Positions 7,446-16,000 are shown, counted from the first letter of the stretch. The stretch is 64,000 nt of DNA from Vibrio sp. J1-1 (GCF_021728395.1 NZ_JAKKCM010000008.1:1-64000), one strand, 5' to 3'. Notes: generated by a model from the sequence alone, not told the origin. A program made the numbers and translations.

Positions 7446-8783
7446 ATGTATGAAACTAAATTAGATGCGTTGGTAGAGCGCTATTTCAATCATGTCGAAC
7501 GCCGAATCAATGTGGCGGCAGGATCGGTACTGATTGAGCAAGCTGGCTATAACGACCGTCTGTATTTCGTGATCGCGGGCGAATTAACGGGCTACTACGC
7601 GGAAGACGACAAGAAGCCGATTAAAGTTTTCTCTGCCTCGGAAGGGGCTTTTATCGGGGTGCATAGTTTCTTTTCTGGTACATGGACGGCGTCTTCAACG
7701 GTGATCGCTCAAACCGATGCAGAGCTAGCTTGGATAGAGCGCAGTACTCCTGCGGTGCAAGAGGCACAATTTGGCCCTCTGACAGCGCAATTTATGCCAG
7801 TAATGGTAAATGAGTTATCTCGCCGTCAGCACCGAGCAATGGAAGAAGCGCTCGCAAAAGAAAAGGCATTGCAAAAGCTTCATACCGCAGAACAGATGAC
7901 GACGTTAGGGCAATTGGCCGCAGGTATCGCCCATGAGCTTAACAACGCCATTGGGGTGGTAAGCAGCAAATCAGAACGTTTAGAAACGGTGATTATGGAG
8001 CTGTTAGAGGAAGTGCATCCGGAGGCTAGCCAGTTTTTTGATTTTGGCTTGCTTCAGGGACAAAAAGTCGCCTCCAGTGAGGCACGTAAACGAGGCAAAC
8101 ATTTTGAAAAGTATTATGGCCTACCGAGAGACTTAGCGAGGGACTTAGCTCGCGCAGTACCAGAAGATTATCTTACGGAGCATTGGTTGAAACGCCCGGA
8201 AGAAGCCATTAGATACTGGCAGATGGGAAGAGACCTGCATGATTTGCGTTTGGCTTCTAAGCATACGGTTGGCATCGTGCGCTCTGTCAAACAGCTGGGA
8301 CGAACCGATATCGATCTGGATGAGGCTTTAAACATTAATGATTCGATTAACCGAGCGGTTGCGCTATTACAAAGCGATTTAAGGCGAGTACAAGTTCGTT
8401 TTAGCCCCGCGGAACTTCCTTTGTTTATTGGTTCTCAGACCGAGCTTGTGCAGATTTGGGTGAATATCTTAAAAAACGCTTGTGATGCGCTCATTAGCAT
8501 AGATTCGCCAATCATCGAGATTCAAACCCGAGCCAGTAAAGGGAAAATTCTTGTCACTATCGCGAATAACGGCCCGGAGATAGGTGAAGCGACGCGCAGA
8601 AAGATTTTTCGGCCTAACTTTACTACCAAGAAAGGTGGGTTGTCTTTTGGGCTGGGTTTGGGATTGTCGATAGTTAAACGCATTGTAGCAGGGTATGGCG
8701 GCTCGATTGTGGTGAAGAGTAACAGTGACAAAACTATTTTTAGAATCAAATTACCGATAGAGGGTGAACATGGAGAAGCTTAA
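7446..8783 (+). CDS. Histidine kinase with N-terminal cNMP-binding-like domain
   Basis: Soluble sensor kinase of 445 aa with no membrane segments. Residues 10-115 form a cupin-like cyclic-nucleotide-binding fold (GSVLIEQAGYNDRLYFVIAGEL), but the phosphate-binding cassette reads FIGVHSFFSGTWTASST and lacks the Glu and Arg needed for cAMP/cGMP. The H-box is GIAHELNN (His163) and the ATP lid has NILKNACDAL (N-box) and GLGLGLSIV (G-box). About 95 residues separate the phospho-acceptor helix from the second DHp helix, far more than usual, suggesting an inserted subdomain. It overlaps the receiver gene by 14 bases. Confidence 0.9.
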   Translation: MYETKLDALVERYFNHVERRINVAAGSVLIEQAGYNDRLYFVIAGELTGYYAEDDKKPIKVFSASEGAFIGVHSFFSGTWTASSTVIAQTDAELAWIERSTPAVQEAQFGPLTAQFMPVMVNELSRRQHRAMEEALAKEKALQKLHTAEQMTTLGQLAAGIAHELNNAIGVVSSKSERLETVIMELLEEVHPEASQFFDFGLLQGQKVASSEARKRGKHFEKYYGLPRDLARDLARAVPEDYLTEHWLKRPEEAIRYWQMGRDLHDLRLASKHTVGIVRSVKQLGRTDIDLDEALNINDSINRAVALLQSDLRRVQVRFSPAELPLFIGSQTELVQIWVNILKNACDALISIDSPIIEIQTRASKGKILVTIANNGPEIGEATRRKIFRPNFTTKKGGLSFGLGLGLSIVKRIVAGYGGSIVVKSNSDKTIFRIKLPIEGEHGEA

Positions 8784-9243
8784 TTTAATTTGCGTTGATG
8801 ACCAACGAGAGGTGTTAAGCGCGGTTTTACTTGATCTAGAACCATTATCTCAGTGGCTAAACATAGAAGATTGTGAGTCCGCAGATGAAGCTCTGGAATT
8901 GATGGACGAACTTGATGCAGAGGGTGAAATGATTGCTTTGATCATCTCGGATCACGTTATGCCAGGAAAAACTGGCGTTGAACTCTTGGCTGAAATTTCA
9001 AAGGACAGTCGTTTTACTCATACTCGAAAAGTCCTTTTAACCGGGCAAGCAACACACACAGATACCATTAATGCGATTAACACTGCAGGAATTGACCGTT
9101 ACTTTGAGAAACCGTGGCAGGCCAGTCAGTTGGTTGAGTGTGTGAGAAATTTGGTGACAACATACATCTTTGATAGGGGGTTGGATTATACGCAATACCA
9201 TGAACACCTTGATCAAAACGTTGTCTTTGAAAGGCTTAGGTAA
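8770..9243 (+). CDS. Single-domain response regulator (CheY-like receiver)
   Basis: Product of 157 aa made of one receiver domain: acidic pocket VDD (10-11), phospho-acceptor Asp61 in ISDHVMPG, Thr in LLTGQA and Lys in EKPW. There is no DNA-binding output domain, so it must act by protein contact or phosphotransfer. The ATG at 8770 has an AGAGGGTG RBS inside the end of the kinase gene, implying translational coupling; a GTG two codons upstream is possible. Cognate partner of the kinase at 7446. The output is unknown and might be the neighbouring transporter. Confidence 0.9.
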   Translation: MEKLNLICVDDQREVLSAVLLDLEPLSQWLNIEDCESADEALELMDELDAEGEMIALIISDHVMPGKTGVELLAEISKDSRFTHTRKVLLTGQATHTDTINAINTAGIDRYFEKPWQASQLVECVRNLVTTYIFDRGLDYTQYHEHLDQNVVFERLR

Positions 9244-9965
9244 CGCATAACATAGTTATTTTTCACGGCTATGAGTTCAAAATCGTAGCCGTTTTAATTC
9301 CCACGTCTAGAAATAGAAATCTATACCACCTCTGAGTCTTTTAATTTCTGTTATGGAAATATGTCATACAGTTCCTACGATAAAGCCACGGTGAACTAAG
9401 CTCCTAGATGTAATCAGTAATTTAAATTATTTGCCTGACGACTTAGCTACATCACAAAAGGCTTCTTCGTTGCGAATGGTGTGAGAGGAACACATTTTTC
9501 TATTATTTAACTACTTATCACGCCTCTTGGTTATAGCTTATTTTATTTCGTGAAATAACGGGTAGTGTTTTGAAAGTTACAGTCTAGAAGAGACAAATCA
9601 AGATTGTCGATTTAACTTGAGTAATAACTTGCTAATTTAGCTGTACCTTATTTCCTTTTTGGAAATGAGGCGTGCGGGATTTTTCATTAGTTGCAAGTCG
9701 TTGGCTAGAGTAAACTCTGCGCGTGGTTCGACAAAACAACAACGTTGTTTGGCTTAGAAAGGAGTGAACCCACTGCGTTCACCGTATTAGAGATAGACCA
9801 GTACAATCCAAATTAAAAAATGGCTAGCTACTCTATAAATGCGGTGGGCGACTTGATGATGTTAAGACGTTTACCTGCGTAGTGACGACATCCGGTGGGG
9901 AATCTTCGTCAGCTCTCAAGACAACAACCCCACCTTTATTACCTGCTTCTTCATAATGTTTGTCG
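9244..9965. other. Gene-poor 720-bp interval with a strong hairpin
   Basis: No convincing gene. A 10-bp stem with a T5 loop (CCTTATTTCC 9646-9655 with GGAAATGAGG 9661-9670) is present without a U tail in either direction. A short AACAACGTTGTT palindrome lies near 9737. The right end is the 3' flank of the leftward LysR gene. The interval may be the remains of lost genes. Confidence 0.4.
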
Positions 9966-10904
9966 TCAATATTCGCAAGCGCTAAGCACTTTACATGCAT
10001 CAAGTAATTGCTGCTGTAACCAGCGTAAAGCAGGATCATTCAAACTCGCTTTATTCCAGACCAAACTGTAAGACACTTGCCCAAAATCGAACGGAAGAGG
10101 TTGCTCGACCAAATCTTTCGTTTGCAGCGCGACTCTCGCCCAACGCTTGGAGCAGGTAAACAAATAGTCTGTATGGTGGCACATGACCGCTGCGGAGCCG
10201 AAATCTGCGACGCGTATAGCAACGTTTCGTTTGTGGTGCCTTTGTCGCAGATTTTGCTCAAAATACGGTCGAGAAAGATCTTTGTCATGAATGCCGATAT
10301 GCCGAGCTGACAGGTAACCTTCAATAGTCAATGGTTGCTTGGCCAGTGGATTGGATTTGCCCATCAAGCAGATAAGTTCATCTTTTAATATGGTTTGCCA
10401 AACGAGATCTTTGTTATGAGTCGGTGGCTGACTGAGATCATGGGGCAGCAACAAGAAATCAATCTGACCTCTGATTAACGCATCAAAACTCATCTCATCT
10501 TTAGAATGGACGTTTAAATAAGCATGGTTACCGAGCTGTTGTGACAAGTGAACCAACACTGGAGCAAACAGTTCCAACGAGCTTTCACGCATGGCAATGG
10601 AAAAATCGCCCTGATAATACGCAGGATTGAATGACCCTTGGTGCAATAAGCCGTTCATACTAGACAAAATGCCGTGAATAGAGGGACCTATATTAATTGC
10701 AAATGGCGTTGGAACTAAACGGGTACCATCACGATAAAAAAGTTCGTCTTTTAGAGTTTCGCGAAGCTGGCTAAGTATTTTACTGACACTCGAAGGTGTA
10801 ACACAGAGTTGCTCTGCAGCTTGAGTGACACTGTGTGTTGTCAGCAACATGTGTAACACGGTGAGGTGTTTCAAACTGATTCTAGAAAGAGTGATATAGT
10901 CCAT
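9966..10904 (-). CDS. LysR-family transcriptional regulator (LeuO/NodD-like)
   Basis: Regulator of 312 aa. The winged helix-turn-helix (about 12-70: LTVLHMLLTTHSVTQAAEQL, then SSVSKILSQLRETL) is followed by a PBP2 effector domain. The SVTQAAEQLCVTPSSVSKIL helix pair and the LKDELFYRDG wing resemble the NodD/LeuO branch, members of which often act as global or antisilencing regulators. The ATG at 10904 gives the normal family N-terminus, although no strong RBS is seen. It is divergent from the 2OG-oxygenase gene with 360 bases between; a direct regulatory link is only a possibility. Confidence 0.9.
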   Translation of the reverse strand: MDYITLSRISLKHLTVLHMLLTTHSVTQAAEQLCVTPSSVSKILSQLRETLKDELFYRDGTRLVPTPFAINIGPSIHGILSSMNGLLHQGSFNPAYYQGDFSIAMRESSLELFAPVLVHLSQQLGNHAYLNVHSKDEMSFDALIRGQIDFLLLPHDLSQPPTHNKDLVWQTILKDELICLMGKSNPLAKQPLTIEGYLSARHIGIHDKDLSRPYFEQNLRQRHHKRNVAIRVADFGSAAVMCHHTDYLFTCSKRWARVALQTKDLVEQPLPFDFGQVSYSLVWNKASLNDPALRWLQQQLLDACKVLSACEY

Positions 10905-11264
10905 AAGTCAGATTCGTTCTTTGTTTTATTCGAGAATAACAGTAATTATGTAATTTATCATGTTATGAAAATAAACATATTCAGTATTTATCACTAGTGT
11001 TGTTGGCTGTGGAAAATATCTTTCGTCCCATCTCGTCCAGTTTGAGTGTTGTTACCGATGAAATGTTGATAGGCGGTTTGCGAACAATCTTATTAGTAAA
11101 GCAGAGGCTTCTGTTTTCGTAAGGCTTAACAGGTAACACAGAGCGGAAATGAGAAAGGATGAGTTATAAAACTAAATAGTTGTCGTCTCGACAAAATATC
11201 GCATTTGTCGTTGTTGGTTGAATTACATATAAGACGCTTCCAACCACACGATTGAATAGATTAA
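10905..11264. other. Divergent promoter region, LysR / 2OG oxygenase
   Basis: 360 bases, AT-rich near the LysR start (several TTAT/ATAA stretches around 10925-11000). Its right part holds the inverted repeat listed separately at 11180. No small gene could be supported. Confidence 0.4.
11180..11210. promoter_or_regulatory. Candidate operator upstream of the 2OG oxygenase
   Basis: A perfect inverted repeat, TTGTCG-TCT-CGACAA (11180-11194), is followed 25 bases on by another TTGTCG (11205-11210). It lies 55-85 bases before the ATG at 11265, where an operator would be expected. The binding protein is unknown; the adjacent LysR is one candidate, although LysR sites usually contain T-N11-A. Confidence 0.4.
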
Positions 11265-11867
11265 ATGAACGAACTGATCGATGCTATTGCGACTCATGGA
11301 TATTATATTTGGGACGACTTTCTTTCAGAAGAAGAGGTTGCTCACTTAAGAGCGTGTGTCCCTGACAATTGGAAAAAGGCGCGCATTGGTCGTAATGAAG
11401 ATGTTACACGCATAGAGTCCATTCGCAGTGACAAAATTCAATGGCTAAAACCTGATATGGGCGATCCGATAGCATCTTACCTTAACAAGATGGAAGACAT
11501 TCGCGAAGCGGTTAACCGTCATCTATATCTCGGTCTGTTTGAATATGAATCTCACTTTGCGAAGTACGAGAAAGGCGATTTTTATAAAAAACATCTCGAT
11601 AGCTTCAAAGGAAATGAAAATCGTCGTTTGACAACCGTGTTTTACATGAATGAAGCCTGGAGTGAAGAAGACGCTGGCGAACTGGTCGTTTATGACCTCA
11701 ATGACAACGTAGTCGCTAAGATACCACCGCGAGGAGGGCGCCTTCTTGTTTTCTTATCAGAACAATTTCCACATGAAGTATTACCGACTAATGCAGAGCG
11801 ATTTAGTATCGCAGGTTGGTTCCGTATCAATGGTGTCAGAGGTAACTTGTTAGATATTGCAAGCTAA
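11265..11867 (+). CDS. 2OG-Fe(II) oxygenase, prolyl 4-hydroxylase-like
   Basis: Cytoplasmic dioxygenase of 200 aa with a double-stranded beta-helix. The iron triad is visible as KKHLDSF (HxD) and FPHEV (distal His), with the 2-oxoglutarate Arg in AERFSIAGWF. The FAKYEKGDFYKKHLDSF segment and TTVFYMNEAW closely recall the Pseudomonas prolyl hydroxylase PPHD, which hydroxylates a proline of EF-Tu, so this may be an oxygen-responsive modifier of translation. The function assignment is by resemblance. The gene is monocistronic; the RBS is weak. Confidence 0.85.
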   Translation: MNELIDAIATHGYYIWDDFLSEEEVAHLRACVPDNWKKARIGRNEDVTRIESIRSDKIQWLKPDMGDPIASYLNKMEDIREAVNRHLYLGLFEYESHFAKYEKGDFYKKHLDSFKGNENRRLTTVFYMNEAWSEEDAGELVVYDLNDNVVAKIPPRGGRLLVFLSEQFPHEVLPTNAERFSIAGWFRINGVRGNLLDIAS

Positions 11868-12091
11868 CTGACAGGTTTAAACCCTTTTTTTTCTTAACAT
11901 CAGGTGAGGCGTAATCTTTACGTCTCGCTATCGCCCTATACCAGAACGTTTCTAACTAAGTTCTGAATCCTCTTTCGTCACATCAAATTCTCCATAACAA
12001 ACTTACCAAAAATCAATTTATTAAGTTCTATCTTGAAAGTAGTGACGACTCTTATCTGATAATAATGGGAGCTCTTCGTTTGCATATGTGG

Positions 12092-12109
12092 TGTAAAATT
12101 AAATGTACA
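12092..12109 (+). promoter_or_regulatory. TyrR box upstream of tyrP
   Basis: TGTAAA-ATTAAA-TGTACA fits the TyrR box TGTAAA-N6-TTTACA with one mismatch and lies about 150 bases before the tyrP ATG. A weaker TGTAAG half-site on the other strand is nearby (around 12125-12135), recalling the strong plus weak box arrangement of E. coli tyrP. Confidence 0.6.
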
Positions 12110-12257
12110 CGTATGGGTTTTTATTCTTACACTTTGCTTGATCTTATCGTGAATATGCTACAGTATCGTGTTAATAACAAAATATGGTGTCATGTAGGGT
12201 CTCTATTACCTGATCTGGTGCTACTAATATTCAATAAGATGTAAAGAATAATATACA

Positions 12258-13463
12258 ATGAGTCGTTCTAAAGTGTTTGGTAGTACCCTAATTATTGCAG
12301 GGACTACAATTGGTGCCGGTATGCTGGCGCTTCCTCTTGCCTCTGCTGGTATCGGTTTTTCTACTTCCCTCGTGATTATGTTTGGTCTATGGGCTTTAAT
12401 GGCATTCACGGCCTTATTGATGCTCGAGCTTCATCAATATGCTGAAAGCAGTGCAACACTCCATACTCTGGCTAAACAAATACTTGGCCAGAAGGGGAAA
12501 TGGGTTGCCAGCTTTGCAATGCTATTTTTGTTCTACTCTTTGTGTGCGGCATACATTGCTGGTGGCGGTGCTCAATTTGGCGAACGTTTAACCCAATGGT
12601 TTGAGCTTGATATTTCCGGCTCGACTTCAACCATCATCTTCACACTGATAGTGACTTTGGTTGTTACTATCGGCACAGGTACTGTAGATAAAGTTAACCG
12701 TATATTGTTTGGCATGAAACTTCTTACGATGGTAGCGGTGCTGTCATTTTTAGCGCCAAATGTGACGCAGTCTTACCTGTTAAGTATGCCAATTGGACAA
12801 GGTCTTATTGTGGCGGCGATTCCAGTGATTTTTACGTCTTTTGGTTTTCACGGCAGTATTCCTGCTATTGTGAACTACTTAGACGGAGACACTGCTTCAT
12901 TACGTAAAGCCGTGATCATAGGCTCTACCATTCCACTAGTGATTTACATTTTCTGGCAAGTCGTAACGTTAGGCGTGGTCAGTCAGGATATATTGATTGA
13001 AAATGGCGGATTGAGTTCACTTATTGGCCAGTTGTCACTGACGGTTCACCAATCAAATCTGGGTAACATAGTTGGCATGTTTGCAGATTTGGCTCTGTTA
13101 ACATCTTTCCTCGGTGTGAGCCTTGGTTTATTCGAGTTCTTGGGTGATACGATCAAAGGAAGCAGCGATAAGCCAAACCGTTTGATTGCCGCGTTGATCA
13201 CATTCACTCCTCCGTTAGGCTTTGCTCTGTTTTACCCGCAAGGTTTTATCATGGCATTAGGCTATGCGGCTATCGCTCTGGCTATTCTGGCGATATTTTT
13301 GCCGCTGGTGATGGTGATTAAAGTTCGTCGCTCTAACGATTTTACTGGAGATTATCGTGTTGCTGGTGGGCAAGGAGCGTTAGTGATCACAGGTATTGCT
13401 GGTACGGGTATCATCGCTGCACAGATATTAATTACTCTTGGAGTTTTGCCAGCCTTAGGTTGA
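12258..13463 (+). CDS. tyrP: Aromatic amino acid (tyrosine) permease
   Basis: Inner-membrane permease of 401 aa from the HAAAP family with about 11 predicted membrane helices. The start SKVFGSTLIIAGTTIGAGML, the first unwound helix with the G-T-T-I-G-A-G-M motif, and FTSFGFHGSIPAIVNYL in the middle are typical of TyrP/Mtr/TnaB; overall it resembles TyrP most. It imports tyrosine with protons. A TyrR box upstream supports aromatic amino acid control. A strong terminator follows at 13493. Distinguishing Tyr from Trp specificity would need a family alignment. Confidence 0.88.
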   Translation: MSRSKVFGSTLIIAGTTIGAGMLALPLASAGIGFSTSLVIMFGLWALMAFTALLMLELHQYAESSATLHTLAKQILGQKGKWVASFAMLFLFYSLCAAYIAGGGAQFGERLTQWFELDISGSTSTIIFTLIVTLVVTIGTGTVDKVNRILFGMKLLTMVAVLSFLAPNVTQSYLLSMPIGQGLIVAAIPVIFTSFGFHGSIPAIVNYLDGDTASLRKAVIIGSTIPLVIYIFWQVVTLGVVSQDILIENGGLSSLIGQLSLTVHQSNLGNIVGMFADLALLTSFLGVSLGLFEFLGDTIKGSSDKPNRLIAALITFTPPLGFALFYPQGFIMALGYAAIALAILAIFLPLVMVIKVRRSNDFTGDYRVAGGQGALVITGIAGTGIIAAQILITLGVLPALG

Positions 13464-13492
13464 TCATTCTGTTTAGAATTAACCATTTTTAA

Positions 13493-13522
13493 AGCCAATG
13501 GGTATTGCTCATTGGCTTTTTT
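13493..13522 (+). terminator. Intrinsic terminator of tyrP
   Basis: AGCCAATG (13493-13500), 9-base loop, CATTGGCT (13510-13517), then a run of T. Confidence 0.85.
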
Positions 13523-13709
13523 AATCTGGATCAGGTGAGTTGGATATATCCGTTAAAAAAGTTGGCGGATGTCTGGTTTTGTTTTGTACACTTATATTGT
13601 GGTATATCAAAAATTTGAGTTGAAAATAGTTGCTCTAATAATTTACACAATAAACTGATAATAATGAGCTTTTTCGCTTAGAACCTAGTTTGTCTGGGAG
13701 AGTGGAAGT

Positions 13710-14822
13710 ATGACACACCGTAGTTTTTATCCGTTTGCAAAACCGCTTAATGAGCAATTGCAAGCGTTGAAAAATAGGATGCAGGCACATATGCCGTGCA
13801 TTGATAGGGTGTCGTTCGCAAAATATCACCCCAGACAAGATATGCTGAGATCGTTCGCTGACACTGAGTTTGATAACTGGGATTTAGCGCATTATGAAGC
13901 GCCTCTTCGTAAACTCCCCAATCTATATGCTGCTGCTCAAAACGGCACACCTCGTATCGTTGATGATCTCACCGAAATTATCGATAGCGATCGTGTTAAA
14001 GTCTTACTTAATCACGGTTATCGCTCCTCTGCCGCAATTCCTTGCTATGAAAACAAAGCGTTTACTGGTTTTGTCTTTTTGAACTCTGTTAAACCCAACT
14101 CATTTGAGTTAGAAGCGCTGGATGTGCTCAAACCTTATTTTGATATGGTTGAATTTGCAGTTGAGTCGGAAGATCACGTTGTAAATGAGATCGAAAGGCT
14201 TTCTGAGCGCAAGCTATGTTCTATGCCAGACTATTGTCCTGAATGTTACGCACATACCAAGCGCATGCGCCTATACGCTCACTTGCTTGGTGTTCATCTT
14301 GCAGAACGGCATAAGTTGACAGATGAAATAGTTGAACAAATTGGTATTTTCGCCCAGTTTCATGCGGTGAGTGATATTCAATTACCCGTTGAAATTGCTT
14401 GCCGTCGTAGTCATTTTAGCAAAGAGCAAGAGTCAATAATCATCCAACATATTGAGCAATGTATCGAGTCAGCAGATGACACCGTTGCCCGTATTGGTAA
14501 TCCCGTCCACCCTAGTGTTGTCCTATTCATGCAGATGGTGACTTATCAGTATGAAAATTTAAATGGGTCGGGATACCCACATGGATTGGAAGAAAAGGAT
14601 ATTCCAATCGCCGCTCAAATTGTTGCTGTTGCGAATTCATTTGACGTATTGACTACGCACCACCCAAACCGCCAGGCATGGTCTATCCCGTATGCATTAA
14701 TTGAGTTAGAGAAATGGGTAAGTGACGGTTTATTGTCTGGTGAATGTGTCAACGTCTTGCGGGATAACCAGGTTTATCTAAAACAAATTATCCATAAGTA
14801 CCCAGAACACTGCTCTTTATAG
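13710..14822 (+). CDS. GAF-like plus degenerate HD-GYP domain protein
   Basis: Cytoplasmic protein of 370 aa. Residues about 20-160 look like a GAF sensor (RIVDDLTEIIDSDRV, SSAAIPCYENKAFTGFVFLN); residues about 180-360 are HD-GYP-like. The GYP part survives (NLNGSGYPHGLEEKDIPIAAQIVAVANSFDVLTTHH), but the HD dyad reads FHAVSD instead of HD and the usual HHE is YQYE, so metal binding and cyclic-di-GMP hydrolysis are probably lost. It may therefore be a sensor or scaffold rather than an enzyme. A GGGAGAGTGGAAG RBS region supports the start. Confidence 0.8.
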   Translation: MTHRSFYPFAKPLNEQLQALKNRMQAHMPCIDRVSFAKYHPRQDMLRSFADTEFDNWDLAHYEAPLRKLPNLYAAAQNGTPRIVDDLTEIIDSDRVKVLLNHGYRSSAAIPCYENKAFTGFVFLNSVKPNSFELEALDVLKPYFDMVEFAVESEDHVVNEIERLSERKLCSMPDYCPECYAHTKRMRLYAHLLGVHLAERHKLTDEIVEQIGIFAQFHAVSDIQLPVEIACRRSHFSKEQESIIIQHIEQCIESADDTVARIGNPVHPSVVLFMQMVTYQYENLNGSGYPHGLEEKDIPIAAQIVAVANSFDVLTTHHPNRQAWSIPYALIELEKWVSDGLLSGECVNVLRDNQVYLKQIIHKYPEHCSL

Positions 14823-14929
14823 GGACATAGTGAGCATTGAAAGAGGTGAAAATTTGACTAGGAGGATTTTATAAACAATACTGTGTTTATATACAGCATT
14901 GTGGTTTCGATTAAGTTTGGAGGTGAAGT

Positions 14930-15148
14930 ATGTTGTGGGAAACCCTTGAAAGAGTAAACCGCTTACGCCAACAAGCCCTTGCGAACGCTGAATTTGTTCA
15001 GTCGGCAAAAGAGCATGAACAAGCATTGCAGGAACAAGAATATCATTACCAACCAAAGAGCGCGCGTTCAGCCAAAGACAGACAAGGTAAAAAGTCGCTG
15101 GCTGATGTATACAAAGAAGTAGAGTTTAGCGCGGATTCTCGTCATTAA
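14930..15148 (+). CDS. Small hypothetical protein (72 aa)
   Basis: A short, highly charged, probably helical protein rich in Gln/Glu/Ala (RVNRLRQQALANAEFVQSAK) with a basic middle (SARSAKDRQGKK). It has no signal peptide or membrane segment. A clear GGAGGTG RBS 6 bases before the ATG argues that it is real. It lies 107 bases after the HD-GYP gene and could be cotranscribed. A hairpin follows at 15163. The family is not recognised. Confidence 0.6.
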   Translation: MLWETLERVNRLRQQALANAEFVQSAKEHEQALQEQEYHYQPKSARSAKDRQGKKSLADVYKEVEFSADSRH

Positions 15149-15162
15149 TCCTTTTCATCGCT

Positions 15163-15193
15163 GCTGCGGCTTACACATAATAAACGCCGCAGC
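15163..15193 (+). terminator. Hairpin between convergent genes
   Basis: GCTGCGGC (15163-15170) pairs with GCCGCAGC (15186-15193). The stem is strong but the following bases are not a clean T run. Confidence 0.5.
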
Positions 15194-15222
15194 GCAATTG
15201 CTTTTGCATTAATTGTGGGCTC

Positions 15223-15771
15223 TTAAAAATCCGCTTTGCGTACGTAGTGCGGGTTTTTATATTTCTTTGCTGGACCAAATGCAGAAACCACTAGTTTATT
15301 CCACAGTGCTTTATCAAACTCACCTTTAGGTATAGAAGGGTAGAGGGTCTCTTCTTCTTCTCTGGAAAAGTTCATGTACTGCTTTTTCTTAATCTGGTTG
15401 TACTTTTTCGCTATCTGATTGTGCTTTCTTACCCATTCTAATTTGTATTCACGAAGGACTTGTTCACCTTTGTCTTCGCTCATACGAGAAAGGAAAAGCC
15501 TTTTATAAGAAACTTTCCTGTCCAGCATGGTTCTCATGACAGTCTGAATATATTTGCCATGATGCGTTACGGTGATGTCATTTTCATTAATAGGAGTAAT
15601 ACACCAGCCTTTGGGTAGAAAGTCTGGTTTTTTAAATTGTCTGTTACGTTCCATTAAAGCTTGATGCAAAACCAAATCTGAGGTTCCGCGGAACGTTTTT
15701 TGCCATTTACCAATGCGAATTTGAATCGAACCCGGCAAACGATAGATATTAGTAAACTTATCTTTATCCAT
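15223..15771 (-). CDS. Hypothetical basic protein (182 aa)
   Basis: A lysine/arginine-rich soluble protein with no signal peptide or membrane helix. The N-terminus (PGSIQIRIGKWQKTFRG) looks beta-rich, and the centre has a helical basic stretch (KHNQIAKKYNQIKKKQYMNF). The high positive charge suggests nucleic acid binding, but there is no recognised domain. It is a lone leftward gene downstream of a convergent small gene. Its own upstream region (15772-16000) has no strong RBS or promoter that I can name. Confidence 0.55.
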   Translation of the reverse strand: MDKDKFTNIYRLPGSIQIRIGKWQKTFRGTSDLVLHQALMERNRQFKKPDFLPKGWCITPINENDITVTHHGKYIQTVMRTMLDRKVSYKRLFLSRMSEDKGEQVLREYKLEWVRKHNQIAKKYNQIKKKQYMNFSREEEETLYPSIPKGEFDKALWNKLVVSAFGPAKKYKNPHYVRKADF

Positions 15772-16000
15772 GGGCTTCAGTCATGAGAACAATATGAGAA
15801 TGCGATAACCAGCCCATCGTGTAGTAGAAAATAAATAGGCTGAATTTAATGTCGATTTTACAACGACATCGCGTTAATTAGCGAGTGGTTATGTCAATTA
15901 TCGGTGAGGAAATAGAAAATTATTGTAGTTTGTGATCGGTTGTAACGTTAAATAACGTCAAAATGCAGCGTTTGGTTTTGATGATACGATTACTGCACCA

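Noticed and set aside
9833-10039. 68-codon leftward frame overlapping the end of the LysR gene
   Set aside because: It overlaps the regulator in another frame, lacks an RBS and shows no family features.
11876-11895. GGTTTAAACC palindrome followed by T8 after the 2OG oxygenase gene
   Set aside because: The palindrome leaves too small a loop for a stable hairpin; it is at best a weak terminator.
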